64,000 nt of DNA, from positions 42,274-106,273 of the forward strand of contig JAPDIZ010000008.1 in assembly GCA_029259355.1 (NCBI GenBank), given 5' to 3'. The stretch comes from Candidatus Bathyarchaeota archaeon (GTDB taxonomy: Archaea; Thermoproteota; Bathyarchaeia; JAPDIZ01). Made by a program: the position numbers and the translations under genes. Below are positions 1 to 8,753 of the stretch, piece after piece. The notes below the pieces were generated by a model, which was not told where the DNA came from, did not search any database, and worked only from the letters and a program-made list of their open reading frames with translations. Positions within the stretch are counted from its first letter, which is position 1; each line of letters begins with the position of its first letter.

Positions 1-124
1 CAGCGTCTGGGCCAGCGGTGGCTCTTTCAAGTGGAGCTAGCTCAACGCCTTGTGAGAGGCTTATCCAGCCCTCCTCTAGCAGCAGAGCCTTCTTCAAAGC
101 GCTTTGAGGAACTTCGCTCCTCAA
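1..124 (-). CDS. N-terminal end of a truncated, unrecognised gene
   Basis: An open frame leaves the window at its left edge, reading leftward from a TTG start. The visible peptide begins LRSEVPQSALKKALLLEEGW and is rich in Leu, Glu and Lys, like ordinary coding sequence here. A strong GGAGGTGA ribosome-binding match lies about 13 bases upstream. An ATG ten bases further upstream is in another frame and meets a stop after 30 codons. The gene is divergent from the thioredoxin operon. Too little is visible to assign a family. Confidence 0.4.
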   Translation of the reverse strand, partial: MRSEVPQSALKKALLLEEGWISLSQGVELAPLERATAGPDA

Positions 125-167
125 CCTTCCCCATGCTCACCTCCAGATGCACTAATCTCCCTCACGG

Positions 168-175
168 TTATATAG
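168..175 (+). promoter_or_regulatory. TATA box of the thioredoxin operon
   Basis: TTATATAG stands in a short divergent intergenic gap. Archaeal transcription starts about 25 bases after the TATA centre, near base 198. This makes the ATG at 207 the likely start of a near-leaderless message and disfavours the in-frame ATG at 189. Confidence 0.5.
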
Positions 176-206
176 GATATTTCTCGAAATGTTGACGGGG
201 TTTCTG

Positions 207-623
207 ATGAGCGCAAACGAAGAGGAAGACCTCGAGCTAAAGATGCTGAAGATGAGGAGGCTCAGGGAGCTTATGTCTGAGGGCAAGAAGGAGGAGCCTA
301 GGATACTTCAGCCCACCCCAGAGGAGTTCGATAGGCTTATAGCGACTTCGGACAAGCCCGTGCTCGTGGACTTTTGGGCGGAGTGGTGCATGCCCTGCCA
401 CATGATGCACCCCATCTTCGAAAAGCTCGCAAAGAAGTATGGAGACCGCGTGGTCTTCGTGAGGATAAACGTCGACCTAGCTCCCTCCATTGCTGGTAGG
501 TACGGGATAATGGCTATACCGACGTTCATGATATTCATAGACGGCGCTCCGGCCGATATGGTGGTGGGCGCCGTAGGTGAAGGCCCCCTCGAAGCCATGA
601 TAAGAAAGTACGTCGGTGGTTAG
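207..623 (+). CDS. trxA: Thioredoxin
   Basis: Small disulfide oxidoreductase, cytosolic. A charged N-terminal extension of about 35 residues (MSANEEEDLE...) precedes a complete thioredoxin fold with the active site WCMPC (Cys61 and Cys64) and the cis-proline segment AIPTF. The extension has no signal peptide or membrane segment. Proteins of this family reduce disulfides in target enzymes. The start was chosen from the TATA spacing; an ATG 18 bases upstream is the alternative. The end overlaps the next gene, a deacetylase-like enzyme, by eight bases, so the two are probably translated together, but the sequence shows no functional link. Confidence 0.93.
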   Translation: MSANEEEDLELKMLKMRRLRELMSEGKKEEPRILQPTPEEFDRLIATSDKPVLVDFWAEWCMPCHMMHPIFEKLAKKYGDRVVFVRINVDLAPSIAGRYGIMAIPTFMIFIDGAPADMVVGAVGEGPLEAMIRKYVGG

Positions 624-1725
624 CCCTATGCCGCCTACGCTAGCTATCATCAAGCAGACTGAGGAGCTTTTGAGCCACGACTTTGGCCCCTGGCACCCCT
701 TCAAGAATAGGGAGCGCTTCGAGAAGTACATGGCACTCATCGAGCAGCACGGCATAACCAAGCTTCCTTGGGTAAAGCTCATAACTCCCACCAAGGTGGC
801 TACGGAGGAAGATATCCTAGCCGTACACGACCAGTCGCTGATAGACCTCATCAAGAGGCTTAGCAAAACCGGTGGGATGCTGGACGGCGACACTCCGGTG
901 CCGCCTGGAACCTACGAGCGGACGCTGATACAGGCGGGGGCCTCTATGGAGGCGGTCGAGTCCATCATGAGGGGCGAATACGTAAGAGCCATCCAGTGCG
1001 TAGCCTTCGGCGGACACCACGCAACCCGTAGGCACGTTGGCCGCTCCTTCGGATTCTGCTACTTCAACCACGAAGGCGTCGCTATGAGGTACCTGCAGAG
1101 GATTGGACTAGCTAAGCGCTTCTTCGTCCTTGACTGCGACGCACACCACGGCAATGGCATACAAGACATATTCTACGACGACCCAACGGTGCTCTACATG
1201 TCTCTCCACCAAGACCCACTTACGCTGTATCCCGGAACCGGCTTCGTCCACGAAGTGGGTAGCGGGGAGGGGGAGGGCTATAATGTGAACGTGCCGCTTC
1301 CACCGGGAACCACCAACCAGAGCTACTTGAGGGCGCTGGAGGAGGTCTTCGTACCGCTTTTCAGAGAGTACAAGCCGGATATGCTGGTCTACCTGCTGGG
1401 AGCAGATACCTACTTTGCTGACCCTCTCACCATGCTCAAGCTTACGCTCTCCTGTTACTCGGAAGCTCCGAAGTTGGTGGTCGACTGTGCCAACGAGGTT
1501 TGTGGAGGAAGGGTATTCACCATCTTAGCTGGTGGATATCATGTCGACGCCGCCGCAAGAGTGTTTTGCATAGGCACGGCTAGGCTAGCCGAGGTAGAGC
1601 CTCCAGATCTCTCAGACGAGCTGGGTGCGCCGACCGAAGAAGATCCCCGCGTCACTGCACGCGTCGAAAAAGTGCTTTCTGAGTTAAAGCAGGTTCTCTC
1701 CAAGTACTGGAGCTGCTTTGCTTAG
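616..1725 (+). CDS. Histone-deacetylase-like amidohydrolase (AcuC/acetylpolyamine type)
   Basis: Zinc-dependent deacetylase of the arginase-deacetylase fold, first of three in the window. The key positions are present: His134-His135 (GGHHA), the metal ligands in DCDAHHGNG (Asp175, His177), Asp264 in GADTYFADPL, and a C-terminal GGYH tyrosine. The usual RPPGHHA entry motif is FGGHHA here. Length, 369 residues, is normal for bacterial and archaeal AcuC-like enzymes. The substrate (acetyl-lysine, acetylpolyamine or another acylamide) cannot be read from sequence. A GTG start overlaps the thioredoxin stop; an ATG at 628 is possible. Acylphosphatase follows after three bases. Confidence 0.88.
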   Translation: MVSPMPPTLAIIKQTEELLSHDFGPWHPFKNRERFEKYMALIEQHGITKLPWVKLITPTKVATEEDILAVHDQSLIDLIKRLSKTGGMLDGDTPVPPGTYERTLIQAGASMEAVESIMRGEYVRAIQCVAFGGHHATRRHVGRSFGFCYFNHEGVAMRYLQRIGLAKRFFVLDCDAHHGNGIQDIFYDDPTVLYMSLHQDPLTLYPGTGFVHEVGSGEGEGYNVNVPLPPGTTNQSYLRALEEVFVPLFREYKPDMLVYLLGADTYFADPLTMLKLTLSCYSEAPKLVVDCANEVCGGRVFTILAGGYHVDAAARVFCIGTARLAEVEPPDLSDELGAPTEEDPRVTARVEKVLSELKQVLSKYWSCFA

Positions 1726-1728
1726 GGG

Positions 1729-2028
1729 GTGAGCTCTCTGTCTCGCCCCACAAACCTCAAGCGAGTTCATGTGTGGATAAGCGGAAGAGTTCAGGGCGTG
1801 TTCTTCCGCTGGGAAACCATGAAGAGAGCTAGGGCTTTGGGCGTAAGGGGTTGGGTGAGAAACCTCTCTGACGGGAGAGTTGAGGCAGTTTTCGAGGGCT
1901 CTGAGGAAGCGGTGGAGCAGATGCTTGAGTTTTGTCGAGAAGGGCCTCCCGCAGCTAGAGTTACCAAGGTGGAGGCTAGGGAAGAGCCCTATAGGGGCGA
2001 GTTCAGCGACTTCCGGATACTTCACTGA
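1729..2028 (+). CDS. acyP: Acylphosphatase
   Basis: Hydrolyses acyl phosphates such as 1,3-bisphosphoglycerate or carbamoyl phosphate. The 99-residue protein has the family signature GRVQGVFFRW, whose arginine binds phosphate, and VRGWVRNLSDGRVE, whose asparagine activates water. A GTG start lies three bases after the deacetylase stop, so this is the third gene of the thioredoxin operon. An extra N-terminal stretch of about ten residues precedes the usual start of the fold. Confidence 0.92.
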   Translation: MSSLSRPTNLKRVHVWISGRVQGVFFRWETMKRARALGVRGWVRNLSDGRVEAVFEGSEEAVEQMLEFCREGPPAARVTKVEAREEPYRGEFSDFRILH

Positions 2029-2188
2029 GGAATAAAAGGGATATGGGCTTTCCTAAGATAATTTGGAGAAAGGAATGAGGGTTCCGATAAGAGAGTATAT
2101 ACATTTTCATAGGAATGCGAAGCACTAAAGGGTTTGAGTAATAGCACTAATTTTTTAGATAAGGGTTTTTTACTTAGGCACAAGGTGT

Positions 2189-2881
2189 ATGGGGGGCTGG
2201 GGAAAGGAGTTGGAGCTCTGGATAGACTCTGGAGACATTGAGGAGATAAAAAAGGCAGTTGAGCTGGGAGCAATCACGGGCGTAACCACCAACCCCACTC
2301 TTATAGCCAAAGTGGGGTACACAAAGGACTTTCGCGAAGTAGTTAGGGAGATATGCCGCATAGTAGATGGCCCCGTAAGCGTAGAGGCTGTAAGCCTACA
2401 CGCAGATGGCATAGTCGAGGAAGCTAGGGAGCTGGTGAAGCTGGGAGACAACGTCGTGATAAAGATCCCCGTCATACCAGAGGGGCTTAAGGCGATGAAG
2501 AGGCTTAGCCAAGAAGGCATCAGAGTCAATGCCACTTTGGTGTTTTCGACCAACCAAGCGCTTTTGGCTGCGAGAGCGGGCGCAGCCTACGTAAGCCCCT
2601 TCATAGGCAGATTAGACGACATCGGACACAACGGTATGCAGGTGGTTAGGGACGCTGCTCAGATATTCAGAAGCTACAACATGCCCACCAGGGTGATTGC
2701 TGCCAGCATAAGGCACCCACTCCACGTGATAGAAGCTGCTAAGGCGGGTGCACATGTAGCCACCATACCATACCGCGTCATCGAGCAGATGGTTAAGCAC
2801 CCCCTAACAGATATAGGGCTGGAGAGGTTCTTGGCTGATTGGCAGAAAGTTGTTAAGCAAGAGGCGGTGAAATGCCCATAA
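2189..2881 (+). CDS. tal: Transaldolase / fructose-6-phosphate aldolase family
   Basis: Class I aldolase of the short (about 220 residue) transaldolase group, moving a dihydroxyacetone unit between sugar phosphates in the non-oxidative pentose phosphate pathway. The sequence shows [12 protein letters not shown], the Schiff-base lysine in [12 protein letters not shown], and [14 protein letters not shown]. An ATG was taken; a TTG 21 bases downstream would give LELWIDSG, nearer the usual N-terminus. It overlaps the transketolase N-terminal subunit by ten bases and opens a four-gene pentose phosphate operon. Small transaldolase and fructose-6-phosphate aldolase cannot be told apart here, though context favours transaldolase. 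Confidence 0.92.
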   Translation: MGGWGKELELWIDSGDIEEIKKAVELGAITGVTTNPTLIAKVGYTKDFREVVREICRIVDGPVSVEAVSLHADGIVEEARELVKLGDNVVIKIPVIPEGLKAMKRLSQEGIRVNATLVFSTNQALLAARAGAAYVSPFIGRLDDIGHNGMQVVRDAAQIFRSYNMPTRVIAASIRHPLHVIEAAKAGAHVATIPYRVIEQMVKHPLTDIGLERFLADWQKVVKQEAVKCP

Positions 2882-3747
2882 TCAACAACAAGCACGAGCC
2901 ACACACCGAAGAGCTAGTTAAGAGGCTTGAAAAGCTAGCCAAGAAGTTTAGGCGAGAAATCCTCATCATGACCACCAAAGCGGGCTCGGGACACCCCGGG
3001 GGGTCTCTCTCCGCCATCGACGTAATCACCGCCATATACTTCCACCAGCTCCGCCACGACCCCAGCAATCCCAAGTGGGAGGATAGAGACCGCTTCGTGC
3101 TCTCCAAGGGGCACGCTTGCCCAGCGCTCTACGCCGTCCTAAGCGAGCTGGGCTACTTCCCAAAGGACGAGATACACAACCTCAGGAGAATAGGCAGCAT
3201 CCTTCAGGGACACCCGGATATGGTGAAGACTCCGGGTGTTGAGATGTCCACGGGCTCCTTGGGGCAGGGCCTCTCCGCAGCCATAGGCATGGCTTTAGCG
3301 GCCAAGCTAGACCGAAAAGACTACAGAGTCTACGTTATGCTGGGTGATGGCGAGATCAACGAGGGGCAGGTTTGGGAAGCTGCTATGGTCGCGGCCAAGT
3401 ACAAGCTAGACAACCTGATCGCGATATTGGATCGAAACAGGTATCAGCTCGACGGCTACACCGAGGACTTCCTACCCCTTGAGCCGCTTGCTGAGAAGTG
3501 GAGGTCCTTCGGCTGGCACGTGATGGAGATGGATGGCCACAACATGAAGGAGATCCTCGACACGCTTGACGAGGCTGAGAAGGTTAGGGGAAAGCCAGTC
3601 ATGATCATCGCCCACACCATAAAGGGAAAGGGCGTATCCTTCATGGAGAACGAAAACAAGTACCACGGGAAAGCTTTAACCCCCGAAGAGCTTGAGAAAG
3701 CGTTAAAAGAGCTTGAAGACCCCGAGGACGATGAACCCCGTGGTTGA
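2872..3747 (+). CDS. Transketolase, N-terminal (TPP-binding) subunit
   Basis: First half of an archaeal split transketolase. It carries the thiamine-diphosphate and Mg-binding motif [14 protein letters not shown], continuing [11 protein letters not shown], plus [13 protein letters not shown] and the early [10 protein letters not shown] motif. It pairs with the next gene to form one active enzyme, which transfers two-carbon units between ketoses and aldoses. The ATG overlaps the transaldolase end, and the stop lies 17 bases inside the C-terminal subunit gene. Confidence 0.95.
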   Translation: MPIINNKHEPHTEELVKRLEKLAKKFRREILIMTTKAGSGHPGGSLSAIDVITAIYFHQLRHDPSNPKWEDRDRFVLSKGHACPALYAVLSELGYFPKDEIHNLRRIGSILQGHPDMVKTPGVEMSTGSLGQGLSAAIGMALAAKLDRKDYRVYVMLGDGEINEGQVWEAAMVAAKYKLDNLIAILDRNRYQLDGYTEDFLPLEPLAEKWRSFGWHVMEMDGHNMKEILDTLDEAEKVRGKPVMIIAHTIKGKGVSFMENENKYHGKALTPEELEKALKELEDPEDDEPRG

Positions 3748-4717
3748 GATGAGGAGGGCGCACACCCGAGATGCCTATGGACGCGCCTTGGTTGAGTTGG
3801 GTAGGAGAAACCCCAACGTAGTGGTTTTGGACGCAGACCTCTCCACCTCAACCAAAACCGCTATGTTTGGGAAGGAGTTTCCCGAGCGCTTCTTCAACGT
3901 AGGCATAACTGAGCAGAACATGATGAGCATAGCAGCTGGTCTAGCAACTTGTGGAAAAACGGTCTTCGTAAGCACCTTCGCCGTCTTCGCCACGGGGAGA
4001 GCGTTTAACCAAGTGAGGCAGTCGATAGCCTACACCAACCTAAACGTCAAGATAGTCGCAACCCACGGCGGGATAAGCGTAGGCGAAGACGGAGCATCGC
4101 ACCACAGCATAGAGGATATTGCGCTGATGAGGGTTTTGCCGAACATGACGGTGGTTGTTCCCGCTGACGCCATAGAGACTGAGCAGGTCATATTTGCGGT
4201 AGCTGAGAAGCCTGGCCCAGTCTACGTAAGGCTTTGCCGACCGCCTACTCCACTGATCTACGAAGAGGGGTACAAGTTCCGCGGACAGCCTCTCAAGTAC
4301 GAGCTGGGCAAAGCCGTCTTGCTTGAGGAGGGGAGCGACGTAACGATATTGGCTACCGGGATATTGGTTTATGAAGCCCTCGAAGCAGCTGCTCTTCTGA
4401 GGAAGAAGGGCATAAGCGCAGAGGTTGTGAACGTTCACACCATAAAGCCGCTGGACGAAGAGCTTGTAGAGAAGTCGGCTAGGAAGACTGGCGCTGTTGT
4501 AACTGCTGAAGACCACAGCATAATAGGTGGTTTGGGAGGAGCGGTTGCCGAGTTTCTGTGCGAAACCTACCCCGTCCCCATGGCTCGCGTAGGCGTTAGA
4601 GACGTTTTCTGCGACTCCGGCCCTTGGGAGGAGCTACTCGCCTACTACGGCTTAACCGCTTCAGGGATCGCAGATGCTGCTCAGAAGGTGATCTCCAGCA
4701 GGGGCGTGGTGAGGTAA
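3731..4717 (+). CDS. Transketolase, C-terminal (pyrimidine-binding) subunit
   Basis: Second half of the split transketolase. It contains the pyrimidine-binding domain with the catalytic glutamate in [12 protein letters not shown], then [15 protein letters not shown], then the C-terminal domain from about residue 190. The ATG gives [17 protein letters not shown]; a TTG 18 bases upstream is less usual. The gene overlaps its partner by 17 bases, and its stop is followed after one base by the CTG start of ribulose-phosphate epimerase. Confidence 0.95.
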   Translation: MNPVVEMRRAHTRDAYGRALVELGRRNPNVVVLDADLSTSTKTAMFGKEFPERFFNVGITEQNMMSIAAGLATCGKTVFVSTFAVFATGRAFNQVRQSIAYTNLNVKIVATHGGISVGEDGASHHSIEDIALMRVLPNMTVVVPADAIETEQVIFAVAEKPGPVYVRLCRPPTPLIYEEGYKFRGQPLKYELGKAVLLEEGSDVTILATGILVYEALEAAALLRKKGISAEVVNVHTIKPLDEELVEKSARKTGAVVTAEDHSIIGGLGGAVAEFLCETYPVPMARVGVRDVFCDSGPWEELLAYYGLTASGIADAAQKVISSRGVVR

Positions 4718-4718
4718 T

Positions 4719-5408
4719 CTGTCCAAAAAGCCTCTTCGCATCAAGATAGCTCCGTCCATCCTCTCAGCAGACTTCGCAAGACTTGGGGAGCAAGTCAAGC
4801 AAGCTGAGGAGGGCGGGGCTGACCTCATACACGTAGACGTGATGGACGGCCACTTCGTCCCAAACATCTCCATAGGCGTCCCCGTGGTCGAGTCTCTTCG
4901 AAAGATAACAGACCTCCCAATAGAGGCTCATCTAATGGTGGAGTCCCCAGACCACCTAATACCTGCGTTCGCCAAAGCAGGCTCTGACGTAATAACCGTC
5001 CACGTAGAAGCTTGCAAGCACCTCCACAGAACTCTTCAGAGCATAAGAGCTTTGGGCAAGTCCGCTGGGGTTGCGCTCAACCCATCTACTCTTCCATCCT
5101 CTGTGGAGTACGTGCTGCACATGGTGGACTTGGTTTTGGTGATGACGGTAAACCCCGGCTTCAGTGGGCAGGAGTTTCTCCCCGAGATGCTGCCCAAGAT
5201 AGAGCGGGTTAGGCAGATGGTGGACGAAGCTGGCTTAGAGGCCGACGTAGCCGTAGATGGCGGGGTTTCGCCCAAAACCGCTGAGCAAGTTGTTAGAGCC
5301 GGAGCTAACTTCTTGGTGGCGGGAACCTCTGTTTTTAGAGCAAAAGACATTTCGGAGGCGGTGAGAGAGCTTAGGCGAGTAGCTGAAGAAGCTCTCAAAA
5401 AAGGCTAA
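4719..5408 (+). CDS. rpe: Ribulose-phosphate 3-epimerase, apparent CTG start
   Basis: Interconverts ribulose 5-phosphate and xylulose 5-phosphate on a TIM barrel. Conserved pieces are IAPSILSADFARLG, HVDVMDGHFVPN, EAHLMVE, NPGFSGQEFLP and AVDGGV. The frame has no ATG, GTG or TTG before the GTG inside HVDVMDG, which would delete the first beta strand and catalytic residues. The open frame instead begins right after the transketolase stop at a CTG (LSKKPLRIKIAPSIL) preceded by GGTGAGG. I infer a CTG start. Last gene of the pentose phosphate operon, convergent with larB (four-base overlap). Confidence 0.93.
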   Translation: MSKKPLRIKIAPSILSADFARLGEQVKQAEEGGADLIHVDVMDGHFVPNISIGVPVVESLRKITDLPIEAHLMVESPDHLIPAFAKAGSDVITVHVEACKHLHRTLQSIRALGKSAGVALNPSTLPSSVEYVLHMVDLVLVMTVNPGFSGQEFLPEMLPKIERVRQMVDEAGLEADVAVDGGVSPKTAEQVVRAGANFLVAGTSVFRAKDISEAVRELRRVAEEALKKG

Positions 5409-6190
5409 GCCTTCTTTTCCCTAAATCTAGCAGCTCTGTTAGCTATTAGCGCGGCAAAAGCTCCTGCAGGAACTCCTCCATCGATGTTGACCACCGCAAC
5501 CCCCAGTGGGCATGCTTGGAGCATAGCTAGCAAAGCGCTTTCTCCACCCGCACCCGCTCCATATCCGATCGATGTCGGAACCCCTACTACGGGCACATCG
5601 ACCAAGCTCGCTACTATGGAGGCGAGAGCTCCTTCCCTCCCCGCAACAACTACGATCGCGTCTACCTCTTCCTTAATCATCTTCTTGAGAGGCTCTGCGA
5701 GCCTGTGCAAGCCCGCAACCCCTACGTCGTGGAAGACAAAGACTTCGCAGCCCATCTCTCTCGCCACCACCGCAGCTTCTTCAGCAATGGGTACGTCGCT
5801 GGTTCCTGCCGATAGAATCCCAACCCTACCGCCCGTCTTTTCGGCTCTGTAGCCGCTTTTTCGCGCAACCAGCATACCAGCTTTCTCAAACATCTCGACT
5901 TCGTAGCTGCGTAGCTCTTCTGCGAGTTTGTGAAGAGCTTCTCCCCAAAGCCTGCTGACCACGACTCTCCCCGCTTTCTCCAAAGCCGTCTTCGAGATCT
6001 CCACCAACTCCTCAAACCCCTTGCCCTCCGCCAAAACGATCTCTGGCACCTGCCGCCTCTGATCCCTCCCAACGTCTAGCCTAACAACTCCCAAGACCTC
6101 TTCGATGGAGACTAGCCTAAGCCTCTTCTCAGCCTCCTCTATGCTGAGCTCTCCCCTAGCCACTTGCTCCAGTATTTCTCGGACGCTCAT
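5405..6190 (-). CDS. larB: LarB, pyridinium-3,5-biscarboxylic acid mononucleotide synthase
   Basis: First step of nickel-pincer nucleotide cofactor synthesis: carboxylates and hydrolyses nicotinic acid adenine dinucleotide. The C-terminal half resembles PurE (GILSAGTSDVPIAEEAA, FHDVGVAGLHR, GVPTSIGYGAGAGGESALL), and the N-terminal part is the LarB-specific region (MSVREILEQVARGELSIEEA). The ATG chosen has GGTGG upstream; a start 60 bases earlier is less likely. It is divergent from larC. LarE is not in the window, nor is any lactate racemase or other user of the cofactor. Confidence 0.93.
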   Translation of the reverse strand: MSVREILEQVARGELSIEEAEKRLRLVSIEEVLGVVRLDVGRDQRRQVPEIVLAEGKGFEELVEISKTALEKAGRVVVSRLWGEALHKLAEELRSYEVEMFEKAGMLVARKSGYRAEKTGGRVGILSAGTSDVPIAEEAAVVAREMGCEVFVFHDVGVAGLHRLAEPLKKMIKEEVDAIVVVAGREGALASIVASLVDVPVVGVPTSIGYGAGAGGESALLAMLQACPLGVAVVNIDGGVPAGAFAALIANRAARFREKKA

Positions 6191-6329
6191 CAAACCACCA
6201 TCCAGAGTCATATGAAGCGGCTTAGAAGATAAAGAGTGAGGAATAGGCATGGGCTTAGGGAACGTTGCGTCGAGCAGGTGGCTCTACCTAGCTCTGCTCG
6301 CTGCTCTCGCGTAGGGAGTAGCTTTCAAG

Positions 6330-6357
6330 GCGTGTTCTGCTTAAAAGCGTGTTCTGC
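6330..6357 (+). promoter_or_regulatory. Direct repeat upstream of larC
   Basis: GCGTGTTCTGC occurs twice, 17 bases start to start, inside the larB-larC gap and just before larC. The spacing suits a dimeric regulator on one face of DNA. No known operator is recognised, so this is a candidate only. The same gap holds a 21-codon ATG frame with a hydrophobic end (WLYLALLAALA) that may be chance. Confidence 0.3.
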
Positions 6358-6374
6358 GTAAACTAATCGGATGC

Positions 6375-7628
6375 GTGAGGCTTATGGAGAGAGTTGTTTA
6401 CTTCACCTGCAGCGTAGCTGGCGTATCAGGCGACATGATTGTAGCAGCTTTAGCCGACCTATGCCCGCACCCCGAGGAAGTTTTAGATAGGCTTAGAAAA
6501 GCCTCGCACACGCTCTCGCCTCTAGGCTCCTTCAAAGCATCGATCTCTGAAGCGAGGAGGAGGGGAGTTAGGGGAAAGAGGTTTGAGGTTGTGCGCAGCG
6601 GTGGTCGAGGCCACGTCTCCGCCACCCTCTTCGCAGAGGTGGTCGAAAAAGCAGCTTCGGAGGTAGGTCTATCCAGCGACGCCTATTCCTTCGTCGAGAA
6701 GTTTGTTGCTCAGCTGGTCGAGGCTGAGGCGAGGGTTCACGGCGTTGAGCCAAGCGATGTGGAGCTTCACGAGCTTGGCTCGGTTGATACGGCGGTGGAC
6801 GTGCTAGCTGTTGCGCTGTTCACAGATGAGCTGGGGCTTTGGAGATGCGAAGCTTTTTGCTCAGAGATCGCTGTGGGAAGCGGTTTCGTGGACACTTCTC
6901 ACGGAAAGCTCCCTATCCCACCGCCCATAACCTCAGAAGTTGCCAAAAAAGCCGGGTATGCGCTAGTAGGTTCTCCAGCGAAGGCAGAGCTAGCCACCCC
7001 CACCGGGGTTTTGGCGCTCTATGCTCTGGGAGCTAAGTACGTTCCTCTCATGCCCTCGATGAAGCTATCGAGGGTTGGGTGTGGTTGTGGATCAAGAGAG
7101 TTTGAAGAATTCCCAAATGTTCTCTGGGTGTTAGTCGGCGAGAAGCCCCCGGCCTCTGTGGGGTTTAGCGAAGTTGTTGAGCTGGAGACCACGGTAGACG
7201 ACGTACCGGGAGAAGTGGTTGGGGGCTTGTTTGAGGAGCTCTTCGAGAGAGGGGCTTTGGATGTAGTAGTAATTCCTGCATTGGGGAAGAAGAACCGACC
7301 CGCATACGTCGTCAAGGCTTTGGCTAAGCCCGAAAACTACTCTGATGTCGCCCTAGGGCTTATGCAACACCTCGGCACGCTTGGAGTGAGGGTTCAGCCT
7401 CTCCAGAGATATGTCGCAGAGCGGATGCAGGCTAAGGTCTCGATAAGAGCTTTTGGGCAGTCGTTTCTGGTGAGGGTTAAAGCTGTGCTGGGGAGCGATG
7501 GGAGGGTTCTGCGCGTAAAGCCTGAGTACGAAGACGTAAAGGCAATCTCTAAAGCTGTTGGAAAGCCCTTTGCTGAGGTGTGGAGAGTGGTTGAGCAAGA
7601 AGCTAGGCGAGTGCTGGAGAAGCGCTAG
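6375..7628 (+). CDS. larC: LarC, nickel insertion enzyme of the pincer cofactor
   Basis: CTP-dependent nickel insertase completing the nickel-pincer nucleotide. Single full-length frame (417 residues); some bacteria need a ribosomal frameshift to make LarC, which is not required here. Visible family features are GVSGDMIVAALADL, VHGVEPSDVELHELGSVDT, GTSHGKLPIPPP-type text as DTSHGKLPIPPP, and the C-terminal VELETTVDDVPGE. The start is GTG here; an ATG nine bases on, behind GTGAGG, is equally plausible. It faces away from larB and converges on purP, overlapping its end by four bases. Confidence 0.94.
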   Translation: MRLMERVVYFTCSVAGVSGDMIVAALADLCPHPEEVLDRLRKASHTLSPLGSFKASISEARRRGVRGKRFEVVRSGGRGHVSATLFAEVVEKAASEVGLSSDAYSFVEKFVAQLVEAEARVHGVEPSDVELHELGSVDTAVDVLAVALFTDELGLWRCEAFCSEIAVGSGFVDTSHGKLPIPPPITSEVAKKAGYALVGSPAKAELATPTGVLALYALGAKYVPLMPSMKLSRVGCGCGSREFEEFPNVLWVLVGEKPPASVGFSEVVELETTVDDVPGEVVGGLFEELFERGALDVVVIPALGKKNRPAYVVKALAKPENYSDVALGLMQHLGTLGVRVQPLQRYVAERMQAKVSIRAFGQSFLVRVKAVLGSDGRVLRVKPEYEDVKAISKAVGKPFAEVWRVVEQEARRVLEKR

Positions 7629-8740
7629 TAAACCACTTCGGAAAGCCTCCCCCGCTTAGATGCTTCTCTAACCTCGCGCGCAATCCTCCTCCCCGTAGAC
7701 ATAGGCTCATCGAAGAGGAAGTGGCTGTAGGGAGAGCCCATGGGGTATAGGTTTGTTCCCGCCACTATCCTAGCAGATACTTCGAAGACGACGAAGTCGA
7801 GGTCTGGGGTGCATATGGTCTCTACACAGAACGGGCCAATCATTCCTGGTGGGAAGAGCTTTAGCGAAGCCTCAACCACCGAGGAGGCTATGTCGAAGAG
7901 CTTCTCCAAAAGCGCTTCCCTAACCACCATCGGAAGGTTTCCCGTAACCACGTAGCTGGGCTCTGGCCAGCTCCCTCCCCTAGACGCTGTGACCACTCTG
8001 TGCAGCTCGTCAATGTTTGACTCAATCCTCCTATCGATCCCCAGAAGCTCGAGCCTGCCGTCAGCGACTCGGTAGCCGTTGGAGAAGAGGGGTGTATAGA
8101 AGAAGTGGGGGTAGTAGCGAACACCAACCACGAGCTCCTGGATAACGGGCCTCTGGGCCTCCTCTGGCGAGATGAGGCCCCTAGAAACCATTTCCTTAAC
8201 CTTTTGCTCAAACTCCTCGGGGGAAGAAGCTACGAACATCCCTCTCCCGCCCTTGGCTCCGGGGAACTTGACCAAGCACGGAGAGCTGATCCGGGATGGG
8301 CTGCCTACCTCGCGAGGGAGCTCAACCCCGGCTTCGCCAAGCCATCTGTACATTTTTTCGCGAGACCCCTCCCACTCTAGCGTGAGGCGGTTTCCAAACA
8401 TGGGGACAGCGAACTCCTTCAACAGCTTATCAGCGCCAACGTACTCCACGAAGGAGCCGTGGGGAACCACTACCGCGTTTAGCTCTCTAAGCCTCTGCTG
8501 GACGCTGTCATTCAGCACATCGGCGAATTCCCTGACCTCGATGAACACATCTGGCTTTGCCAGCGGAAAAGCTTCGTAGACCCTCCGCCTACTTGGTGTG
8601 CATATGCCGATGGTTCTAAACCCCTCTAGCCTAGCTCCGTGGAAGATCTGGAGCGCGCTGTGAGAGCACATGGTCGCGAACGATATTCTGCTCTCATCGT
8701 ATCTTGCCAGAATCTCCGAGATCTCTTGGTGGGTGATCAT
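7625..8740 (-). CDS. purP: PurP-family FAICAR synthetase (paralogue 1)
   Basis: ATP-grasp enzyme that formylates AICAR with free formate in archaeal IMP synthesis. At 371 residues it matches the family length. Landmarks are MCSHSALQIFHGARLEGF (substrate-binding N-terminus), CLVKFPGAKGGRGMFVA (ATP-binding lysine and glycine-rich loop), VQELVVG-type text as VIQELVVGVRYYPHFFYTP, and the metal-binding end VVFEVSARIVAGTN. It lies 13 bases after a second PurP-like gene in the same direction, so both probably share one transcript. This copy keeps the glycine-rich AKGGRGMF loop better and is the likelier canonical PurP. Confidence 0.9.
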   Translation of the reverse strand: MITHQEISEILARYDESRISFATMCSHSALQIFHGARLEGFRTIGICTPSRRRVYEAFPLAKPDVFIEVREFADVLNDSVQQRLRELNAVVVPHGSFVEYVGADKLLKEFAVPMFGNRLTLEWEGSREKMYRWLGEAGVELPREVGSPSRISSPCLVKFPGAKGGRGMFVASSPEEFEQKVKEMVSRGLISPEEAQRPVIQELVVGVRYYPHFFYTPLFSNGYRVADGRLELLGIDRRIESNIDELHRVVTASRGGSWPEPSYVVTGNLPMVVREALLEKLFDIASSVVEASLKLFPPGMIGPFCVETICTPDLDFVVFEVSARIVAGTNLYPMGSPYSHFLFDEPMSTGRRIAREVREASKRGRLSEVVY

Positions 8741-8753
8741 ATCAAGCGCTTCC

